Origin: Spartobacteria bacterium | Lineage (GTDB): Bacteria; Verrucomicrobiota; Verrucomicrobiia; Chthoniobacterales; UBA10450 | Length of the DNA stretch: 50,216 nucleotides | Direction: 5' to 3' | Assembly: GCA_003169975.1 (NCBI GenBank) | Contig: PNAA01000013.1 | Location: 1-50,216 of the forward strand | Shown: piece by piece, positions 15,536 to 24,703 of the stretch | Layout: each line of letters begins with the position of its first letter | How positions within the stretch are numbered: position 1 is the first letter of the stretch | Notes under the pieces: model-generated | Told to the model about the DNA's origin: nothing | The model's input: the letters and a program-made list of their open reading frames with translations, nothing else | The model's database searches: none | Made by a program: the position numbers and the translations under genes

Positions 15536-16436
15536 GGGCGCTGGCGTGGGTCTCGTGTTCGGTCGGGCAATCAGGTCCGTCGCAGCGCTCGAACTGAATG
15601 GTGGTGTGCTCGATCCCGAAACGGTCGTGCAATTCGTGCGCGATTTGTTTGAGCAACTGATCGTCGAGCTGTGGCTCGCGCTTCACCACGTGGGCGGTGC
15701 AGGCGGTCTCGGTCGTACTCAATCCCCAGACGTGGAGGTGATGGATTTCGGCGACGCCGGGAAGTTGCTCGAGGAAAACCTTCACCGCGCCGGGATCGAT
15801 CCCGCGCGGCACGGCATCGAGCACCAGATTGATCGCATCGCGCAGCAGGCCCCAGGTGCCGACGAGAATGATCACGACGATGATGAGGCTGCTGATCGGA
15901 TCGAGCAGATCCCAGCCGGTGCGCAGGATGACAAATCCCGCCACCACCACGCCCGCCGAAACGGCCGCGTCAGCCGCCATGTGGAGGAAGGCGCCGCGAA
16001 TATTGAGATCGTTTTTCCGGCCGTCGACGAACATCCAGGCGGTGAGACCATTGACTACGACGCCCGACGCCGCGACCCAGATCATCGTTAGGCCGGCGAC
16101 CGGCGCGGGCTCGCGAATGCGGCGGACCGCTTCGAGGGCAATCGCGCCGACACTAACCAAGAGGAGGATCGCGTTGAAAAGCGCCGCGAGCACGGAGGTG
16201 CGGCGGAGACCGTAGGTGAAGCGCCGGGTCGGGCTGCGGCGCTCGAGGCCGAGCGCCGCCCAGGCCATCAGGAGCCCGAGCACATCGCCGAGATTGTGGC
16301 CGGCATCGGCCAGGAGCGAGAGCGAATGGCTGAACAAACCGAAGATCACCTCCGCGACGATGAAGCCGGTATTGAGGAGCACGCCGAGGGCGAAGGCGCG
16401 CCCGAAATCGATTTGCTGGTGATGCGAATGGCTCAT
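15519..16436 (-). CDS. Cation diffusion facilitator (Zn2+/Cd2+ type) transporter
   Basis: This 305-residue inner-membrane antiporter exports divalent metals. It has six predicted helices with the metal-site motifs LLADAGHNLGDV in helix 2 and HMAADAAVSAGV in helix 5. The cytoplasmic C-terminal domain contains EIHHLHVWGLS, and a His/Cys tail (CDGPDCPTEHETHASAHESCD-like) and an N-terminal HSHH could bind metal. This is the CzcD/ZitB branch. A heptamer copy (16440-16446) sits immediately upstream of the ATG. Confidence 0.9.
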   Translation of the reverse strand: MSHSHHQQIDFGRAFALGVLLNTGFIVAEVIFGLFSHSLSLLADAGHNLGDVLGLLMAWAALGLERRSPTRRFTYGLRRTSVLAALFNAILLLVSVGAIALEAVRRIREPAPVAGLTMIWVAASGVVVNGLTAWMFVDGRKNDLNIRGAFLHMAADAAVSAGVVVAGFVILRTGWDLLDPISSLIIVVIILVGTWGLLRDAINLVLDAVPRGIDPGAVKVFLEQLPGVAEIHHLHVWGLSTTETACTAHVVKREPQLDDQLLKQIAHELHDRFGIEHTTIQFERCDGPDCPTEHETHASAHESCD

Positions 16437-16474
16437 CGCCTAACGAAACAATTCGAAATCCGAAACGGGCGTTT

Positions 16475-16500
16475 CCTCCGGAGGGACGTGCTTCCGCACG
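16475..16500. repeat. Dispersed GGAGGGACGTGCTTC palindromic repeat, partial
   Basis: CCTCCGGAGGGACGTGCTTC followed by CGCACG lies between two genes. It is the left arm of the same repeat that is inserted in dnaE at 38547-38625 and that appears in part at 44301-44330. Confidence 0.55.
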
Positions 16501-16507
16501 GCCTCGT

Positions 16508-19500
16508 TCATGGCTCGGCCGAGGGTGTCGGCGATGCCGTGGGCGTAGCCGATGCGGCTGGCGTCGGTGACTCCGCGGGCGCGGTTGGAGTTGACGTTGG
16601 GGTCGGTGATTCCTTGGGCTCGGCCGCGGATGCGACCATGAGCGCCGGCAGATCGGCTTCCTTGATCAGGGCGTTGATTTTCGGCACATCATCGGACTTG
16701 ACCTGCGCCCACGCTTTCAACTGCTCTTCGAGTTGCCCGTCGAGCAACTTGAAGACTTCCTCCTGCGGTTGCGTGGGCGCCGCGTCGGCTTCGATGGAGG
16801 AAGCAAAGGAATAGAATTCTTCGTTCAGCTCGTTGGGATAGACGAGATTCCCTTCCGAACTTTTCATCTTCACCTGGATGAGCTTCACCTCGATCGCGGA
16901 CATTTTCGTTTCCATGTCGTCGGCGGCGGCGAGCGCGGGTTTGAGGCGCTCGTTATCCGCGAAGCGTTTGTGGAGCGCTTCGATCTGCGATTTCGTTTCG
17001 CGGATTTCGTTGACCGCCTGATGCAGTTGCGAGAAACGCTCGTTCACGTGCATCGAGAGGTCGAAGGCTTTTCTCATGCCGACCTCGGAGCCTTTGATGC
17101 GCGGATCAATCGCGAGGTGCAAGGGCACAGTCTGACTCTTGCCGCTGGCCGTTAGTTTAACCTGATAATCGCCCGGCAGCGCGAGTGTTCCGCGCGGTCC
17201 GCTGCCCGAATAGAAGGCACCGGGTGTGAGCACCGGATGATCGTAACGCAGGTCCCAGGCGAAACGGTTCATCCCTTCTTTCGCCGGGATGGTTTTCGGC
17301 GCGACCACCTGATCGGGCCATTCCGGCGGTTGTTCGCCTTCCTTATTCTCCTTGCTCGAGAGATGGCGGAGCGGTTTGCCGTGCGCATCGAGGATCTCCA
17401 GGGTCACTTCGCCTTTCGGAGCTTCCTTAAAGTAGTAGCCGATGATCGCGCCCGGGGGAGGATTGGTCCCGGCCGGCTGGCGCGAATCGATCTCGTCGGG
17501 ATAATGGAGACGCACCGCGGTCTGCGGTTGATACAAAATCATGTCGGCTTGCGCGATCTGCGCGCTGACCTGGCGCAGCGGTGTCAAATCATCGAGCACC
17601 CAGAAGGATCGGCCGTGCGTCGCCACCACCAGGTCGTCGTCTTTCACCACCAGATCGTGAATCGGCGAAGTCGGCAGATTCATTTGCAACGGTTGCCAAT
17701 GCGCGCCGTCGTCGAAGGAAACATAGACGCCGAGTTCCGTGCCGGCGTAGAGCAACCCGCGCCGCTTGGGATCTTCGCGCACCGCGTGCACGTAGGCGCC
17801 GTCGGGAATGCCGTTGGCGATCGCCGTCCAATTCCGGCCGGTATCGGTCGTCTTGAAAATGTAGGGTTTGAAATCATCGAGCCGATGACGATCGACCGCG
17901 ACGTAGGCGCCGGCAGCATCGAAGGGCGACGGATCGATCAGACTAACGAGACTCCACTCCGGCATATTCGGGGTGACCCGGGCCCAGGTCGCACCGTCAT
18001 CCGTCGTCACGTGGATTAGCCCGTCGTCCGTCCCGGCCCAGAGCGTTCCTTTTTTAACGGGCGACTCCGCGAGCGCGAAAATCGTGTCGTAATATTCGAC
18101 GCTCGTGATGTCGTTCTGGATCGGGCCGCCGCTTGGCTGTTGTTTGTTCTTGTCGTTGCGGGTGAGGTCTTCGCTGATCGCGGTCCAGCTTTCGCCGTGA
18201 TCGGTGGATTTGAAAACGGCTTCACCAGCCGTGTAAATCGTCTCCGGATCGTGCGGCGAGAGGAGGAGCGGCGACACCCACTGGAAACGATGTTTCAAAT
18301 CGCTCGCGCCATGCCCGGAGTGATCGAGCGGCCAGACACTGATGTCCTGGGATTGCTCCTTCGATTTGTCGTAGCGCGTGATGTAGCCCTCGCTGTTGGA
18401 GTAAATGATGTGCCAGTCGCGCGGATCGGGCACGACGAACCCGCACTCGCCGCCACCGGCCTGGAACCAATCTTCGCGCTCGATCACGCCGCTCTCGCCG
18501 CGGCTCACGATTCCGACGTTCGAGTTATCCTGCTGCGCGCCGTAGATGTGATACGGAAACGCGTTATCCACCGCGACGTGATAGAGCTGCGCGGTCGGCT
18601 GATTGTTCTCCGTCGTCCAGGTCTGGCCGCCGTCGATTGAGATGCTGGCGCCGCCGTCGCTGGCGTTCGCGATTCGTTCCGGATTTTTCGGATCAATCCA
18701 GAGCCCGTGATGATCGCCGTGACGCGCGGGGAGGAGGTTGAAGGTCTTGCCGCCATCGACCGAACGGAAGAGTCCGGTATTCAAGACGTAGACCGTATCG
18801 GGCGCGCGCGGGTCCGCGTAGATTTCGCTGAAATACCAGGCGCGCTGCCGGAAGCGCAGGTCGTCGTTGATCCTGGTCCAGTTGTCGCCGCCATCTTCTG
18901 AGCGGAAAATCCCGCCTTCCTTCGCTTCGATGATGGCATAAATCCGATCGGAATCTCCGCCCGAAACGCTCACGCCGATGCGACCAAGGATGCCTTCGGG
19001 CAAACCATGTCCCTTGAGTTGTTGCCAGGTAGTTCCACCGTCGATCGAACGATAAAGCCCGCTACCTTCGCCGCCGCTCGAGAAAAACCAGGGCTGCCGG
19101 CGGACCTGCCAGAGCGCCGCGAAGAGCGTGTTCGGATTATGCGGGTCGAAGACGACGTCGATCGCGCCGGTGTTTTCGTCTTTGCTCAGGACTTTCGTCC
19201 ACGTCTTTCCGCCGTCGGTCGTGCGAAAAATTCCGCGCTCCGCGTTGGGCCCGAAGGCGTGCCCGACCGCCGCGACGAAAACGATGTCCGGATTATCCGG
19301 ATTGACGATGAGCGCACCGATATGGCGGCTGTCTTTCAAGCCGACGTTGCGCCAATTCTTTCCGCCATCGACCGACTTATAAACCCCGTCGCCGTAAGTA
19401 ATATTACCGCGCAGCGCCGCTTCGCCTGCACCGGCATAGATCGTGTTGTGGTCGCTTGGCGCGACGGCGAGCGCGCCGATCGAGGAAGTCGAATGCTGCT

Positions 19501-19894
19501 TGTCGAACATCGGCGCCCAATTGCCCCCGCCGTCGGTCGTTTTCCAGACTCCCCCCGCGACGCCGCCGAAATAGTAAGTATTCGGCTCTCCCGGGACACC
19601 TTCGATCGCAATCGCCCGACCCCCGCGGAAGGGTCCGATCTCGCGCCACTTCATTCCGTTCCAGAGTTTGCCGTCAAACTGCTCTTTGTTTTCGGCTTTC
19701 GGCTCGGCCGCTTTGGCCGAGACGGGGGCGGGCGTGCGCGCAGGAGTTGAGGTGGGGCTTGGCGAGGCTGACTTGTTTTTGGTGGTCTTCGCTCGGGCTG
19801 GCTTCGCGCCGTCGACGCTGATGAGACCAAGGGAACAACCGAGCGCCAAAACAAACACCAGCGCACGCTTTGCGCCCCTCAAGTGATTAAACAT
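16508..19894 (-). CDS. Secreted VPS10/Asp-box beta-propeller protein
   Basis: The 1128-residue protein has an N-terminal signal peptide (RALVFVLALGCSLGLIS) and a Ser/Thr/Pro/Ala-rich linker. About 700 residues of bladed repeats follow, carrying ten or more Asp-box motifs (SVDGGKNW, TTDGGKTW, SIDGGTTW, SEDGGDNW, SVDGGKTF, SIDGGQTW, STDHGESW, TTDDGATW, TTDTGRNW, SFDDGAHW). A beta-sandwich region, a helical segment and a low-complexity PTPTSTPTAP tail come after. Such sortilin-like propellers are annotated as glycosyl hydrolases or VPS10 proteins, but no catalytic residues are evident. It is probably periplasmic or cell surface, and could be a substrate of the type II secretion cluster nearby (inference). 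Confidence 0.85.
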   Translation of the reverse strand: MFNHLRGAKRALVFVLALGCSLGLISVDGAKPARAKTTKNKSASPSPTSTPARTPAPVSAKAAEPKAENKEQFDGKLWNGMKWREIGPFRGGRAIAIEGVPGEPNTYYFGGVAGGVWKTTDGGGNWAPMFDKQHSTSSIGALAVAPSDHNTIYAGAGEAALRGNITYGDGVYKSVDGGKNWRNVGLKDSRHIGALIVNPDNPDIVFVAAVGHAFGPNAERGIFRTTDGGKTWTKVLSKDENTGAIDVVFDPHNPNTLFAALWQVRRQPWFFSSGGEGSGLYRSIDGGTTWQQLKGHGLPEGILGRIGVSVSGGDSDRIYAIIEAKEGGIFRSEDGGDNWTRINDDLRFRQRAWYFSEIYADPRAPDTVYVLNTGLFRSVDGGKTFNLLPARHGDHHGLWIDPKNPERIANASDGGASISIDGGQTWTTENNQPTAQLYHVAVDNAFPYHIYGAQQDNSNVGIVSRGESGVIEREDWFQAGGGECGFVVPDPRDWHIIYSNSEGYITRYDKSKEQSQDISVWPLDHSGHGASDLKHRFQWVSPLLLSPHDPETIYTAGEAVFKSTDHGESWTAISEDLTRNDKNKQQPSGGPIQNDITSVEYYDTIFALAESPVKKGTLWAGTDDGLIHVTTDDGATWARVTPNMPEWSLVSLIDPSPFDAAGAYVAVDRHRLDDFKPYIFKTTDTGRNWTAIANGIPDGAYVHAVREDPKRRGLLYAGTELGVYVSFDDGAHWQPLQMNLPTSPIHDLVVKDDDLVVATHGRSFWVLDDLTPLRQVSAQIAQADMILYQPQTAVRLHYPDEIDSRQPAGTNPPPGAIIGYYFKEAPKGEVTLEILDAHGKPLRHLSSKENKEGEQPPEWPDQVVAPKTIPAKEGMNRFAWDLRYDHPVLTPGAFYSGSGPRGTLALPGDYQVKLTASGKSQTVPLHLAIDPRIKGSEVGMRKAFDLSMHVNERFSQLHQAVNEIRETKSQIEALHKRFADNERLKPALAAADDMETKMSAIEVKLIQVKMKSSEGNLVYPNELNEEFYSFASSIEADAAPTQPQEEVFKLLDGQLEEQLKAWAQVKSDDVPKINALIKEADLPALMVASAAEPKESPTPTSTPTAPAESPTPAASATPTASPTPSAEP

Positions 19895-19936
19895 CGCTCA
19901 TTGTGGAACTGTTCCGCCTGCCTTCAACTGGAATGT

Positions 19937-20015
19937 CTGTAGCCAGGGGACGCTGTCCCCGGCCTGGCGAAAACGTCGCCTCTGCACCGGCCGGGGTCAG
20001 CGACCCCGGCTACAG
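19937..20015. repeat. Palindromic repeat CTGTAGCC...GGCTACAG
   Basis: The 79-bp element's arms CTGTAGCCAGGGGACGCTGT and the inverse of GGGGTCAGCGACCCCGGCTA pair across the element. Each arm is itself hairpin-forming around CGCTG. It is intergenic, between the propeller protein and the YdeI-like gene. Confidence 0.65.
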
Positions 20016-20017
20016 CT

Positions 20018-20572
20018 TCAGAGCCGTCTTCGGCGCGCCGATTGAGCGATCAATTTCCGGAGTCGCCGCTGACGCGTTTCCTTCTGTTTCGCGCTCACCA
20101 CCCACCAGCCGATGGTCTTGCGGTAGGATGGCGGTTGCGTCTGGAAAAATTCCCAGGCCGCCTTGTTCTTCCGCAGCGTGCTCGCGTAGGGCTCGGGCAG
20201 TCGCTCGCTCCTCTGCTCGTAGGAATAAATGCCCGACTTGTTCTCGAAGCGCGCGGCGAAGGCCGCCAACCCCGCCGCCTGCATCCGCTTCAAGTTAGTC
20301 AGGATCTCCACCCGCTTGATATTGACCGTGCTCCAGATGCTGCCCCGCCGACGCGGAGTGAATCGAATCACGTAGCTCGCTGCGTCGATGCGTTTGCGAA
20401 TCCCGTCGATCCAGCCGACGCAGAGCGCTTCGTCCACCGATTCCGGCCAGGTGATGCTGGGCTTCCCGGTATCCTTCCGGTAAAGGCCGACCCAAAGTTC
20501 CTTCGCCGTCGCGTGATTCTTCCGAAACCATTTCCGCAGATCGGCCGACTCAGGGAAGAAGACAACCTCCAC
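20018..20572 (-). CDS. YdeI/OmpD-associated family protein
   Basis: The 184-residue cytoplasmic protein has the YdeI-like layout: SADLRKWFRKNHATAKELWV, WPESVDEALCVGWIDGIRKR, FTPRRRGSIWSTVNIKRVE, and a basic C-terminus (TRQRRLRKLIAQSARRRRL). Family members have been linked to antimicrobial-peptide resistance, but the biochemical role is not known. It appears monocistronic. A repeat precedes the next gene: 20589-20618 holds a CATCCCGAGCGTAGTCGAGG motif, of a kind commonly dispersed in genomes. Confidence 0.8.
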   Translation of the reverse strand: MEVVFFPESADLRKWFRKNHATAKELWVGLYRKDTGKPSITWPESVDEALCVGWIDGIRKRIDAASYVIRFTPRRRGSIWSTVNIKRVEILTNLKRMQAAGLAAFAARFENKSGIYSYEQRSERLPEPYASTLRKNKAAWEFFQTQPPSYRKTIGWWVVSAKQKETRQRRLRKLIAQSARRRRL

Positions 20573-20745
20573 TCGCTAACTCTATCTGGTCATCCCGAGC
20601 GTAGTCGAGGGATCCCGTTGCATCACCAAAAAATTTCCAAGCGAGCTGCAAAATGTCGGCATGTTCCGGGCATCAGCGGCCATCGGATTAACGTCAAACT
20701 CCGCGTAGCGCGCCTCACTTTCTGGATTAACCTTGATCCACTCGT

Positions 20746-21018
20746 ATGAAGCTCATCCTCACTCTCCTCATCCTGCTCTTGATCGCTTTCGGCGGGATGC
20801 TTGTCCTGGCGCATCACGATACGACGACCCGCGCCGACGCCGCCTACAGGAAACTCGCGCCGGTCACGGCCTCATTCAGCCGTCTCCGGGGCGATAAGGA
20901 ACACTTGGTTTCGGTTTACTGGCGCCTGCATTTCACTGGCAAGACGCAACGAATGCCGGAAAACGTCGCCTACTGGTCGCTGCGACCCTTTCGCCACGTG
21001 ACCCTGGTGACGAAATAG
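20746..21018 (+). CDS. Small membrane-anchored protein, unknown
   Basis: This 90-residue protein begins with a clear N-terminal hydrophobic anchor (LILTLLILLLIAFGGMLVLA), followed by a short basic periplasmic or cytoplasmic domain. I recognise no family. The ATG is preceded by a CTCGT stretch rather than a Shine-Dalgarno sequence. It is convergent with the FTR1-like gene. Confidence 0.45.
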   Translation: MKLILTLLILLLIAFGGMLVLAHHDTTTRADAAYRKLAPVTASFSRLRGDKEHLVSVYWRLHFTGKTQRMPENVAYWSLRPFRHVTLVTK

Positions 21019-21055
21019 GTTTCGGAATCTAGCGTCATGCGCGCCTCGTCTGAAA

Positions 21056-22072
21056 TCAGACGGGTTCGGCGGTACAGCGCACCCGCCGCGCGGCGTAGTA
21101 GGAACCAATCACCAAGATCGCGGCGATCGATTGCGCGATGAGTGTTTCGTAAGTGGGGAAGAGGGCGAACCAGAGACCGGCCCAGTCAGGCACGCGACTA
21201 ACGAGCGAAGGCACCGGCGTGGTTGCGATCCAATGCGCGATTTGCATTTCCTGCGCTTGTTCGCCGACCATCACGAGAAGGACGCCGCCGAGCAGGACGC
21301 CGGTGGTGACGAGCATGTTGCGGTAGGGGAGCCGCTGCTGCATAACGAAGGTAAGAATCGCGACGACACCGGAAAGGGCGAGCCCGAGGAGTGCGCCTTT
21401 CAGCACCACGCCGCCGCCGAGCCGCAAGTGATAAGTCTGGAGGAAGAGGACGACCTCGAAGCCTTCGCGATAAAGCGAGGTGAACCCGAGCAGGAGCAGG
21501 CCCCAGATGACGCGAGTCTGCGACGCGTTGGCCGCGGCACCGCTGGTGAGAAGAGTTTTGCGCCGCCGATTGTGCGCGCGGATCCAGCCGCCCCAATAAA
21601 TTTTGTGGAAAAACCAGTTCATGATGACGAGCAAAACGACGACGGCAAGAAGACCGGTGGCGGCTTGCAGGTTGAGGGCCGAGACGTTATCGGCCAGTGC
21701 GCTCATGATGCGAACGGCGATCATCCAGGTGACAAGAGTAGCGAGGAAAGCGAGGGCGGCGCCCCAGGCGACCGGCCGGCGGTAATCCCGCCGGGGTCCA
21801 GTCATGCTGGCGGTGATGGCGGCGAGGACGAGGATGCACTCGAGCCCTTCGCGGAAGACGAGCACACCAATATCGAGCACGGCGACGGCGGGGCTGGTGT
21901 TGGCGCGGGTGGGATCGGGCGAACCGCCGGTGGCGAGACCCTGCCAGGTCATCGCCGCGAGCACGCCGAGCGTGGCAAGAACGAGGAGGATTTTGTGTAT
22001 CGGCCGGAGCCGCAAGGCGGGAGCAGCAGCGGTGATGAGAGGAGCGACCGGCTGGGCAGCGGACGAAATCAC
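21056..22072 (-). CDS. FTR1-family iron permease
   Basis: The 338-residue protein has about seven membrane segments and the two REGxE iron-binding signatures of FTR1/EfeU permeases: VFREGLECILVLAA in the first half and LYREGFEVVLFLQTY in the second. It would import Fe2+/Fe3+ across the inner membrane. No EfeO or EfeB partner is present nearby, and the C-terminal half is compact. One heptamer copy (21198-21204) lies within it. Confidence 0.85.
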   Translation of the reverse strand: MISSAAQPVAPLITAAAPALRLRPIHKILLVLATLGVLAAMTWQGLATGGSPDPTRANTSPAVAVLDIGVLVFREGLECILVLAAITASMTGPRRDYRRPVAWGAALAFLATLVTWMIAVRIMSALADNVSALNLQAATGLLAVVVLLVIMNWFFHKIYWGGWIRAHNRRRKTLLTSGAAANASQTRVIWGLLLLGFTSLYREGFEVVLFLQTYHLRLGGGVVLKGALLGLALSGVVAILTFVMQQRLPYRNMLVTTGVLLGGVLLVMVGEQAQEMQIAHWIATTPVPSLVSRVPDWAGLWFALFPTYETLIAQSIAAILVIGSYYAARRVRCTAEPV

Positions 22073-22237
22073 GCAGCGATGTTATCACACGAACGCGGAA
22101 ACGCTGCCGGGCGCTTGCTATTCTCTAGCGGTAAATTGCGCTTTCAGCCCCAAGAGGGAACCCCGGCCGCTTCGACGCCGGCGCGCAGGCCACAGGGGTC
22201 GGTTGTGATTTTCCGATCGTCGTCGTAAAATTCACTC

Positions 22238-22711
22238 ATGCAGCGCCGCGCGGGTTTTACGCTGATCGAGATCACGATTTCGGTTTTCATTTTGCTGCTC
22301 CTGCTTCTGCTCGCCATCCCGAGCTTGAGCGGAGTGCTGGCTGACCGTCGCCTGAAAGTGTCACTCGATGCGATGAATCAAATCGTGCGCGAAGCGCAGA
22401 AGCGCAGTGTCGAGGAACACCGGCCATACCTGATCGAGTGGCAAAAGAAGGCAGTCGTCCTGCGGCCGGAATCGATTGCCCAAGGTGACTCCGCCGCGCC
22501 CGCCGCGACGCTGGTGCTCGACAAGGGCCACCGTTTCCTGCTCCGGTTACCGGCCGCGCTGGAAAAGGATACGCTCGCCCAATGGATCTTCTGGCCGTCG
22601 GGCACGTGCGAGCCGGCGAACGTCAGCTTCCAGGGGCCGAACGGCTCGTGGGAAGTCAATTACTCGCCCCTGACGGCGCGCCCGGAGATTGTTCGTTATG
22701 CGACGAAATAG
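22238..22711 (+). CDS. gspH: Type II secretion pseudopilin GspH-like
   Basis: The 157-residue pseudopilin begins with a prepilin leader and N-methylation site (RRAGFTLIEITISVFILLLL; cleavage between G and F) followed by the long hydrophobic helix. The globular part is small and beta-rich. It opens a compact run of T2SS genes whose ends overlap: the gspI start lies within this gene's end (22698). It would form part of the periplasmic pseudopilus. Confidence 0.8.
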   Translation: MQRRAGFTLIEITISVFILLLLLLLAIPSLSGVLADRRLKVSLDAMNQIVREAQKRSVEEHRPYLIEWQKKAVVLRPESIAQGDSAAPAATLVLDKGHRFLLRLPAALEKDTLAQWIFWPSGTCEPANVSFQGPNGSWEVNYSPLTARPEIVRYATK

Positions 22712-23096
22712 GGGTTTGCCCGGCTTTGCGCTCTACGAAGTGCTGCTCGGCCTGACGATCTTCGTAGTCGGCGTGCTCGCGCTCGGCCGCTCGGTGGAAA
22801 ATTGCATGCGGGCGAGTGCGCTGAGCGAGGAAGAAAATCGGGTGCGGCAGCTGCTCGCGAATCGGATGGCGGAGGTGCAGGCGAGCCCCGTCCACCCGGA
22901 TGCCGAGAAAGAGACGAAAGTGGACACCGGCTACGGTGTCGTTAGGCTGATCCAGAAAACCGTGCCCGAGCAATTGGAAGATGCGGATAATACGATCATC
23001 GACGGCATCAGCCGGGTCACCCTGAGCGCGGAGTGGTCGCGCGGCGGCGTGAAGCAAAGCAAGCGGCTGGTCTTTTATGTCTACCGTGCGGGTTGA
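22698..23096 (+). CDS. gspI: Type II secretion pseudopilin GspI-like
   Basis: The 132-residue protein has an atypical prepilin leader (RNRGLPGFALYEVLLGLTIF), with Glu at the expected +5-type position, and a hydrophobic helix. ATG 22698 overlaps gspH by 14 bp; a TTG at 22689 is the alternative. The order H-I-J-K fits the minor pseudopilin tip complex. A heptamer copy at 22939-22945 is read as V-R with an AGG codon. Confidence 0.75.
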   Translation: MRRNRGLPGFALYEVLLGLTIFVVGVLALGRSVENCMRASALSEEENRVRQLLANRMAEVQASPVHPDAEKETKVDTGYGVVRLIQKTVPEQLEDADNTIIDGISRVTLSAEWSRGGVKQSKRLVFYVYRAG

Positions 23097-23703
23097 CCGG
23101 AACAGCCGTCGCGCCTTCACCCTCCTCGAGGTCACGCTCGCGGTCGTGATTCTTGGGATGATGGCGCTGGCGATTTATCGTTTCGTGAGCGCGAATCTGG
23201 TCGCGATGCAGGCCTCGGCGGCGCTCAATGAGAACAACGCCCAGTATGCCGGGCTGGCCAATCTGCTGGCCGAAGAGTTGCAGGATCTGCCGCCGGGCCA
23301 GGGGACCCTGGCGGGCGAGCCCTTCAAATTTGAGGGCCGCTCGCGCGACGAAATGACCTGGATTTGTACGGCGGGCCCGGGATTGCTCACTCGTTATGCG
23401 GTCGGCGAATATTCCGTCACGCTCCGGCTCCGCCCGATGGAAAAAGGCAACCGCATGCAGTTGGGGATCGTGCGCGAATCGCAGGACGACGGCAGTTCGG
23501 CGGGCGAAAACCAATCGTGGATTCCGTTGATCGCCGATCTCAACAGCATCGAGATCCGTTATTTCGATTCGCGTTTGAATGCCTGGGTCGATCGTTGGAC
23601 GGATAACACCACGCTGCCGCGTTTGGTCCGCCTAACGATCGACCGCGCGGGCAGCGCGGTGCCGTGGGAAGCCGTCCTGGCGTTGCGGCGGACGCCGTAC
23701 TAG
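23077..23703 (+). CDS. gspJ: Type II secretion pseudopilin GspJ-like
   Basis: The 208-residue protein has the leader and helix RRAFTLLEVTLAVVILGMMA and a larger beta domain, as in GspJ. It overlaps gspI by 20 bp, implying translational coupling. With GspI and GspK it would form the pseudopilus tip. A heptamer copy (23632-23638) is read as R-L-T-I using CTA. Confidence 0.8.
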   Translation: MSTVRVDRNSRRAFTLLEVTLAVVILGMMALAIYRFVSANLVAMQASAALNENNAQYAGLANLLAEELQDLPPGQGTLAGEPFKFEGRSRDEMTWICTAGPGLLTRYAVGEYSVTLRLRPMEKGNRMQLGIVRESQDDGSSAGENQSWIPLIADLNSIEIRYFDSRLNAWVDRWTDNTTLPRLVRLTIDRAGSAVPWEAVLALRRTPY

Positions 23704-23706
23704 GAA

Positions 23707-24612
23707 ATGAAACGCGCTTCCCTCGCCAGCCGTTCCGGCGCCGCCCTGCTCCTGGCGCTCTGGGCTCTTTTCCTGCTCAGCGCGGTGCTGATCGCGTGGG
23801 CGCTCGACATCGATTCCCGCATCACTCTTTCCGGCAATTCGAGCCGGATCCTGGAAGCCGAAGCGATGGCTGCTTCCGGCGCTGAGGTGGCGCTTGATCC
23901 CTCGGTCGATGCCGGCTCGACCGTCCTGCACGGGTCGCTGGCCCGCAATCAGACCTATCAGACGCGGATCACGGGCGAAGGAGGGCGCCTGAATCTGAAC
24001 TGGATCGTGACGGGCGAGAACCCACAGCGGCTCGCGATCCTGCGAAAATATCTGGAAGTCAAAGGCATCGATATCAACGAACGCGAACGGATGATCGATT
24101 GCCTGCTTGACTGGGTTGACCCGGACGATATCCCCAGGTTGAATGGCGCGGAGGCGGACCAGGATTACCATCCGAGGAACGCGCTCCTCCAAAGCGTCGA
24201 GGAGCTGAAACAAGTGAAAGGCTGGGTGGAATTTACCGCGCGGCCTGACTGGGAGGCGGACTTTACGATCTACAGTACCGGCCCGATCGATCTCACCTGG
24301 GCTTCGCGCGATGTTCTGCTTTCCCTCCCGGGATTCAACGACCAGATCGCCGATCGATTCCTTGAATATCGCCGCGGGCCGGATGGGATCGACGGCACGG
24401 ATGATGATCCGGTCTTCGAATCGCTCGATCAGGTTAGGCTTGCGCTCGGATTCTCTCCGGAGCAATTTGCGCAGCTTTCCGGCCTGATCGGATTCAAAGA
24501 CCCGGTGGTGCGCGTGGTGAGCGTCGGAAAATCCGGCGACGCAACGCGCACGATCCAGATGATTATTCGAAAAAGCGGAAGTCCCCAGGTGATTCGTTGG
24601 AAGGAATTGTAA
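23707..24612 (+). CDS. gspK: Type II secretion minor pseudopilin GspK-like
   Basis: The 301-residue protein starts with a basic leader and the hydrophobic helix SGAALLLALWALFLLSAVLI. It contains the helical SAM-like GspK domain (INERERMIDCLLDWVDPDD; LTWASRDVLLSLPGFNDQIA). Like other GspK proteins it lacks Glu5. It follows gspJ by three bases and is the largest pseudopilin in the cluster. Confidence 0.85.
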   Translation: MKRASLASRSGAALLLALWALFLLSAVLIAWALDIDSRITLSGNSSRILEAEAMAASGAEVALDPSVDAGSTVLHGSLARNQTYQTRITGEGGRLNLNWIVTGENPQRLAILRKYLEVKGIDINERERMIDCLLDWVDPDDIPRLNGAEADQDYHPRNALLQSVEELKQVKGWVEFTARPDWEADFTIYSTGPIDLTWASRDVLLSLPGFNDQIADRFLEYRRGPDGIDGTDDDPVFESLDQVRLALGFSPEQFAQLSGLIGFKDPVVRVVSVGKSGDATRTIQMIIRKSGSPQVIRWKEL

Positions 24613-24703
24613 TATCGAACCCGCATCTGAATCCGTTTTTATAGCTCCCTCCGGAAGCGGCTGGAATCTGGTCCGGGCACGCGAAGGCAATGGCACCTGG
24701 GAT

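Noticed and set aside
21131-22228. Plus-strand open frame of 365 codons
   Set aside because: It is antisense to the FTR1-like permease, which has clear REGLE and REGFE motifs; the opposite frame has no recognisable domain.
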